DNA of 13,754 bases, taken from the NCBI GenBank assembly GCA_902768065.1, contig CACXJP010000072.1, positions 1-13,754 of the forward strand. Direction: 5' to 3'. Below are positions 13,289-13,754 of the stretch, piece by piece (position 1 is the stretch's first letter; each line of letters starts with the position of its first letter). A model generated the notes under the pieces. That model was not told the DNA's origin. It saw only the letters and a list, made by a program, of their open reading frames with translations, and searched no databases. Made by a program: the position numbers and the translations under genes. Source of the DNA: an uncultured Erysipelotrichaceae bacterium (GTDB taxonomy: Bacteria; Bacillota_I; Bacilli_A; RF39; UBA660).

Positions 13289-13754
13289 TATCTACCTTTA
13301 TTTTACAATTACTTTTGTAATGCTCTACAATTTTTTCTAAAATATTATAAAGAAGAACATCATTCTTATATTTTAAGACAATATTATATCTAAAAATATT
13401 ATTAATTCTGAACAAACTACTTGCAGTAGGCCCAAGAATAATATAATTTTTAAGACTTCTCTCAAAACTATTCTTAATTTTTATTGCCTCACCAAATACA
13501 TAAGAAGAATCTTTTCCACTTATTCTAACATTACATATATAGAAATATGGAGGATATTTTAATTGTCTTCTAATAGACATTTCTTTTTCATAAAAAGACA
13601 AATAATCATGATTTTTTACAAGAGAAATAGCATAATGATCTGGATTGAAAGTCTGAATAATAACTTTCCCCATCTTATCACTTCTACCACTTCTACCAGC
13701 AACCTGACTAAGCAAAGAAAAAGTATTCTCACTACTTCTAAAATCAGGAATATT
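13260..13754 (-). CDS. priA: Primosomal protein N' (replication restart helicase PriA), C-terminal part
   Basis: The reading frame enters at the right edge and gives 164 residues to the stop; the N-terminal ~75% lies outside the window. It begins NIPDFRSSENTFSLLSQVAG, followed by RSGRSDKMGKVIIQT, which is helicase motif VI (QVAGRxGR) and its context in PriA. The C-terminal domain shows RRQLKYPPYFYICNVRI, IILGP...IFRYNIVLK and the terminal IDFNPSQM, all characteristic of PriA. Family role: loads the replicative helicase at stalled forks; works in the cytoplasm on DNA. It is the first gene of the priA-fmt neighbourhood. The internal TTG in LLSQ is not a start; the frame stays open to base 13754. 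Confidence 0.95.
   Translation of the reverse strand, partial: NIPDFRSSENTFSLLSQVAGRSGRSDKMGKVIIQTFNPDHYAISLVKNHDYLSFYEKEMSIRRQLKYPPYFYICNVRISGKDSSYVFGEAIKIKNSFERSLKNYIILGPTASSLFRINNIFRYNIVLKYKNDVLLYNILEKIVEHYKSNCKIKVDIDFNPSQMI

Noticed and set aside
1..13754. A template repeat or reverse transcriptase for the putative DGR within the window
   Set aside because: I found no second copy resembling 1875-2003 by eye on either strand, and no reading frame with reverse transcriptase motifs. If present, they lie elsewhere in the genome.
1..13754. Mycoplasma-type genetic code suggested by the very low GC
   Set aside because: TGA ends rlmN, prpC, rsgA and the 10160 gene at normal lengths, and Trp is TGG, so TGA is a stop here.

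Overview
The window is about 30% GC or less, tightly packed, and codes entirely on the minus strand. TGA is used as a stop (several ATGA and GTGA overlaps between genes) and TGG encodes Trp, so the standard bacterial code applies rather than the mycoplasma code. Gene content and order (priA, fmt, rlmN, PP2C phosphatase, PASTA kinase, rsgA, rpe) match the well-known Bacillus-type cluster. I infer an AT-rich member of the Bacilli, probably a gut-associated lineage related to Erysipelotrichales or RF39, but I cannot fix the taxon from sequence alone.

Layout in transcription order (high to low coordinate). First comes the 3' end of priA (13260-13754), then a small Asn/Gln-rich membrane protein (13008-13223), a C-tail-anchored protein with faint ADP-ribosyltransferase-like motifs (11795-12973), fmt (10845-11792) and an unknown single-span membrane protein (10160-10861). 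A terminator that overlaps the last stop codon closes this unit. A second unit begins at an extended -10 promoter near 10140: rlmN, the PP2C phosphatase, the PASTA Ser/Thr kinase, rsgA and rpe (5185-10115). Its genes overlap by 4 bp or are separated by a few bp.

Below 5180 the genes are single units, each with its own extended -10 promoter and mostly its own terminator. They are a Pro/Thr/Gln-repeat membrane protein (4176-5144), a secreted 3D-domain protein (3452-4087), a 52-residue membrane peptide (3175-3333), a membrane-anchored DUF6273-like surface protein (1875-3056), and tex, which runs off the left edge. No gene-free stretch exceeds about 120 bases. No tRNA, rRNA, CRISPR array or insertion sequence is visible.

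Three points stand out. (1) The last ~129 bp of the DUF6273-like gene look like the variable region of a diversity-generating retroelement (DGR): GC rises to about 45%, conserved residues use mostly adenine-free codons, and the runs of Y/S/D/N/H/T residues are all encoded by NNY codons. No reverse transcriptase or template repeat is in the window. The same gene has a perfect TTGACA -35 box with G tracts in the promoter spacer. (2) The PASTA kinase lacks about 50 residues of its catalytic C-lobe, in frame, while the nucleotide-binding and catalytic motifs and the whole extracellular half remain. (3) The unknown 392-residue protein carries motifs that may place it in the ADP-ribosyltransferase fold.
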